A DNA stretch of 6,151 nt. Origin: an uncultured bacterium (GTDB taxonomy: Bacteria > Bacteroidota > Bacteroidia > Sphingobacteriales > Sphingobacteriaceae). The stretch's first letter is position 1; every line of letters starts with the position of its first letter. Positions 4,347 to 6,151 of this stretch are shown one piece after another. Location of the stretch: positions 1-6,151 of the forward strand of contig CAJBVG010000250.1 in the NCBI GenBank assembly GCA_903958995.1, written 5' to 3'. The translations under genes were made by a program, and so were the position numbers. The notes under the pieces were generated by a model that did no database searches, was not told where the DNA came from, and saw nothing but the letters and a program-made list of their open reading frames with translations.

Positions 4347-5214
4347 CGATAGTAATATATGCTTCAATTTTACTGAAAATATCGGCATTCATCACATGAA
4401 TATTAAACAAATCTTCAACTTTATGGTAAGGTCCGTGCTGAGTTCTATAATTTACAATGATTTTAGCTAATACATACCCGATATAAGGATGTTTACCTAA
4501 AACATTAACATCTGCAGTATTAATGTTAATTGGCTTTATGAGGTTATTGATGATACGTGTTTTGCTAAGCAGTGTGGAATACGATGCACTATCCATACCC
4601 CAAACTTCTTGAAATTGCTCCTTTTTAATAAAGCCACCTAATCGTTCTCTGTAATTAACAATTCGTTTTGCTAAGCCTTTTGAAATACCAGGTATTTGAT
4701 CCAGTTGCAGTGTGTCGGCAGTATTAATATCAATAATTATATTTTCAATTGGCCTTGCTTCGTTTGGTCGAAAATATTTTTTCTCTTGAAAGAACTTTAG
4801 GTGTTGTGTTAAAATATTAATTGTTGTTGAATCGATGTCTTTATTTTGAAGCAAATCATCTCGGGTATAAATTTTTAATCCATTTTTTTGAAGAGCAAGC
4901 AATTTGGATATTTGTTTTTCATTTAATCCGAAATTTTCAAAATCATACTTCGTAGCATAGTTGAAATATTTCGGAAAAACCTTGACTTTAAAAGGTGTAT
5001 TATTAGATAGCTGAGCATAGGAAATAGAATCGAATTTCCGAACTTCATTCTGATACGAGATTTGATACCCATTTGGGTTAAAAAATAATAGAGAATCACG
5101 ATATTTATACTGTTGATAAAACAGTAGCGCTAACCACAAAATGAATAATATAAGCAAGCCCCTACGTTCTTTCCTAGAATAGGCAAAATACTCCCTCAAC
5201 ACTTTCTTCCACAT
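4336..5214 (-). CDS. membrane-anchored helix-hairpin-helix (ComEA-like) protein
   Basis: Predicted DNA-binding protein with one N-terminal membrane anchor. From the ATG at 5214 it has 292 residues. A basic stretch (YSRKERRG, 12-19) precedes a hydrophobic segment at about 19-33, so the bulk should lie outside the cytoplasmic membrane. A ComEA-type helix-hairpin-helix repeat starts at about 160 (DINTADTLQLDQIPGISKGL ... RIVNYRERLGGF). A second starts at about 229 (ININTADVNVLGKHPYIGYV ... IIVNYRTQHGPY). A degenerate third is at about 80-125 (FPKYFNYATKYDFENFGLNE). ComEA-family proteins bind DNA in uptake, but a competence role is inferred only from the fold. A TTG at 5244 would add 10 residues before the MWKK start; I prefer the ATG. 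The gene heads the cluster with apt and acyl-CoA dehydrogenase and is divergent from the acyltransferase gene. Confidence 0.85.
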   Translation of the reverse strand: MWKKVLREYFAYSRKERRGLLILFILWLALLFYQQYKYRDSLLFFNPNGYQISYQNEVRKFDSISYAQLSNNTPFKVKVFPKYFNYATKYDFENFGLNEKQISKLLALQKNGLKIYTRDDLLQNKDIDSTTINILTQHLKFFQEKKYFRPNEARPIENIIIDINTADTLQLDQIPGISKGLAKRIVNYRERLGGFIKKEQFQEVWGMDSASYSTLLSKTRIINNLIKPININTADVNVLGKHPYIGYVLAKIIVNYRTQHGPYHKVEDLFNIHVMNADIFSKIEAYITIDEH

Positions 5215-5244
5215 CACAAAAATATTATACTTATTTACGTTCAA

Positions 5245-5266
5245 TATCGTAAAATTTTATCGTAAA
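5245..5266. repeat. direct repeat TATCGTAAA in a divergent intergenic region
   Basis: TATCGTAAA occurs at 5245-5253 and 5258-5266, a 13-bp spacing, with the 10-bp palindrome TAAAATTTTA at 5250-5259 between and overlapping them. The pair lies in the 81-bp gap between the helix-hairpin-helix gene (-) and the acyltransferase gene (+), where both promoters must be. It could be a regulator-binding site or chance in AT-rich DNA. Confidence 0.3.
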
Positions 5267-5295
5267 TTAGTAGTTATAATTTATTCTAAATTAAC

Positions 5296-6151
5296 GTGGA
5301 TATAATATCAAAAAAAGAATTCAAATCGGCTACAAAACTAGACAAGGTTTTAATGCCCGGTTTAGCAAATTTATTGATGGAAGTTATGAAAATTAACGAC
5401 GTTAATAAATTGTATTCTAAGTTTCAGAAATTAGAAGGAATGGATTTTGTGGATGGAATTTTAAATGGCTTAGGAATTAAAATTGAGATTGACGAAAAGG
5501 ATTTGAAAAACATTCCAGCGGAAGGCGCTTTTATTGCCATTGCAAATCATCCATACGGAGGAGTAGAAGGACTAATCTTATTGAAAATTTTATGTATGCA
5601 AAGGCCAGATGTAAAAATAATGGCAAACTTCATACTCAAGAAAATTCCAAATCTTGCTGAATATTTTGTTGCAGTGAACCCATTCGAAAATGTAAAAAAC
5701 ACATCTAGTATTTCTGGCTTAAAATCAACATTAGCATTTTTAAAACAAGGCACACCGATTGGTATTTTTCCAGCTGGAGAAGTTTCTGCATACAATACCA
5801 ATACTCAAAAGGTAATGGATAAGAAATGGAGTCCGGTGGTGGGTAAGATTATTAGTAAGGCAGGAGTTCCAGTATTACCAGTGTATTTCCATGGAAACAA
5901 TGGTTTAGTATTTAATTTATTGGGGATGATACATCCCACCTTGAGAACTGCTCGTTTACCTTATGAATTATTCAACAAAAAAGGATATACCATAAAAGTG
6001 AGAATTGGCAAGCCAATTGGATACGAAGAAATACAATCATTAACTTTAGAAAATAGAGTACTCCCCTATTTAAGGGCACGTACATATGCTCTTGGTTCGG
6101 GCATAGAAGTGAAGAAATTTTTCAATGGAAAAATATTTAGTATCAAGAAAA
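5296..6151 (+). CDS. OlsF/'putative hemolysin'-type acyltransferase, 5' part
   Basis: Partial gene, open to the right edge (285 codons visible, no stop). It encodes a PlsC-like acyltransferase domain that transfers acyl chains from a thioester donor to a lysolipid. Motifs are NHPYGGVEGL with His85 and an acidic Glu91, FPAGEVS (158-164, in place of the FPEGT block) and VPVLPVYFHGNN (191-202). Bacteroidota proteins of this kind often continue into a GNAT-type N-acyltransferase half; the fused OlsF of Flavobacterium makes ornithine lipids. Aminolipid synthesis is therefore the best guess, but the second half is outside the window. The frame opens just after a TAA at 5287. The first plausible start is GTG at 5296 (VDIISKKEFKSATKLDK, fitting the family's usual N-terminus as I recall it). 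The first in-frame ATG, codon 20, would cut into it. No Shine-Dalgarno is visible. It is transcribed divergently from the other protein genes. Confidence 0.85.
   Translation, partial: MDIISKKEFKSATKLDKVLMPGLANLLMEVMKINDVNKLYSKFQKLEGMDFVDGILNGLGIKIEIDEKDLKNIPAEGAFIAIANHPYGGVEGLILLKILCMQRPDVKIMANFILKKIPNLAEYFVAVNPFENVKNTSSISGLKSTLAFLKQGTPIGIFPAGEVSAYNTNTQKVMDKKWSPVVGKIISKAGVPVLPVYFHGNNGLVFNLLGMIHPTLRTARLPYELFNKKGYTIKVRIGKPIGYEEIQSLTLENRVLPYLRARTYALGSGIEVKKFFNGKIFSIKK

Noticed and set aside
4267..4470. Plus-strand open frame over the apt/helix-hairpin-helix junction
   Set aside because: It is antisense to two well-supported overlapping genes and has no gene-like features.
5547..5801. Minus-strand open frame inside the acyltransferase
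   Set aside because: The plus-strand frame carries the NHP and FPAGE motifs and stays open to the window end.

Overview
The window is AT-rich chromosomal DNA that I read as Bacteroidota. Three things point there. The promoters match the Bacteroidota pattern (TTTG, then TAnnTTTG about 18-19 nt downstream). Shine-Dalgarno sequences are absent in front of nearly every gene. The gene set and order (rpsU-xerC-hpf, then tRNA-Thr-Tyr-Gly-Thr running towards the expected tuf) fit the phylum. Genus cannot be fixed from this sequence.

Almost everything is on the minus strand, so transcription runs from high to low coordinates. At the right edge, 5296-6151 (+) is the 5' part of an OlsF/'putative hemolysin'-type acyltransferase that continues beyond the window. 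Divergent from it is a compact minus-strand cluster: a membrane-anchored helix-hairpin-helix protein (5214-4336), adenine phosphoribosyltransferase apt (4346-3816, overlapping the previous gene by 11 nt) and an acyl-CoA dehydrogenase (3809-2637, 6 nt after apt). Next come about 255 bp of intergenic DNA with two different tandem-repeat arrays, one of which merges into the rpsU promoter.

rpsU (bS21), xerC (tyrosine recombinase) and hpf (ribosome hibernation factor) follow as one transcription unit. It has an internal terminator-like hairpin between rpsU and xerC and a strong intrinsic terminator after hpf. Only rpsU and hpf have recognisable Shine-Dalgarno sequences. This is notable because bS21 in this phylum takes part in hiding the 16S anti-Shine-Dalgarno.

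The left end is a four-tRNA cluster, Thr(UGU)-Tyr(GUA)-Gly(UCC)-Thr(GGU), behind a near-consensus promoter. Order and anticodons equal those of the E. coli thrU-tyrU-glyT-thrT-tufB operon, so EF-Tu probably starts just left of base 1, but that gene is not visible. The 225-bp gap between tRNA-Gly and the last tRNA-Thr holds a broken copy of the tRNA-Gly 3' end carrying a perfect 24-bp palindrome.

These are core translation and housekeeping genes. I see no CRISPR, defence or transposase gene. The unusual material lies in the intergenic regions: the tRNA fragment with palindrome, the two 8-nt-periodic repeat arrays, the shared promoter core and the attenuator-like layout of the rpsU operon.
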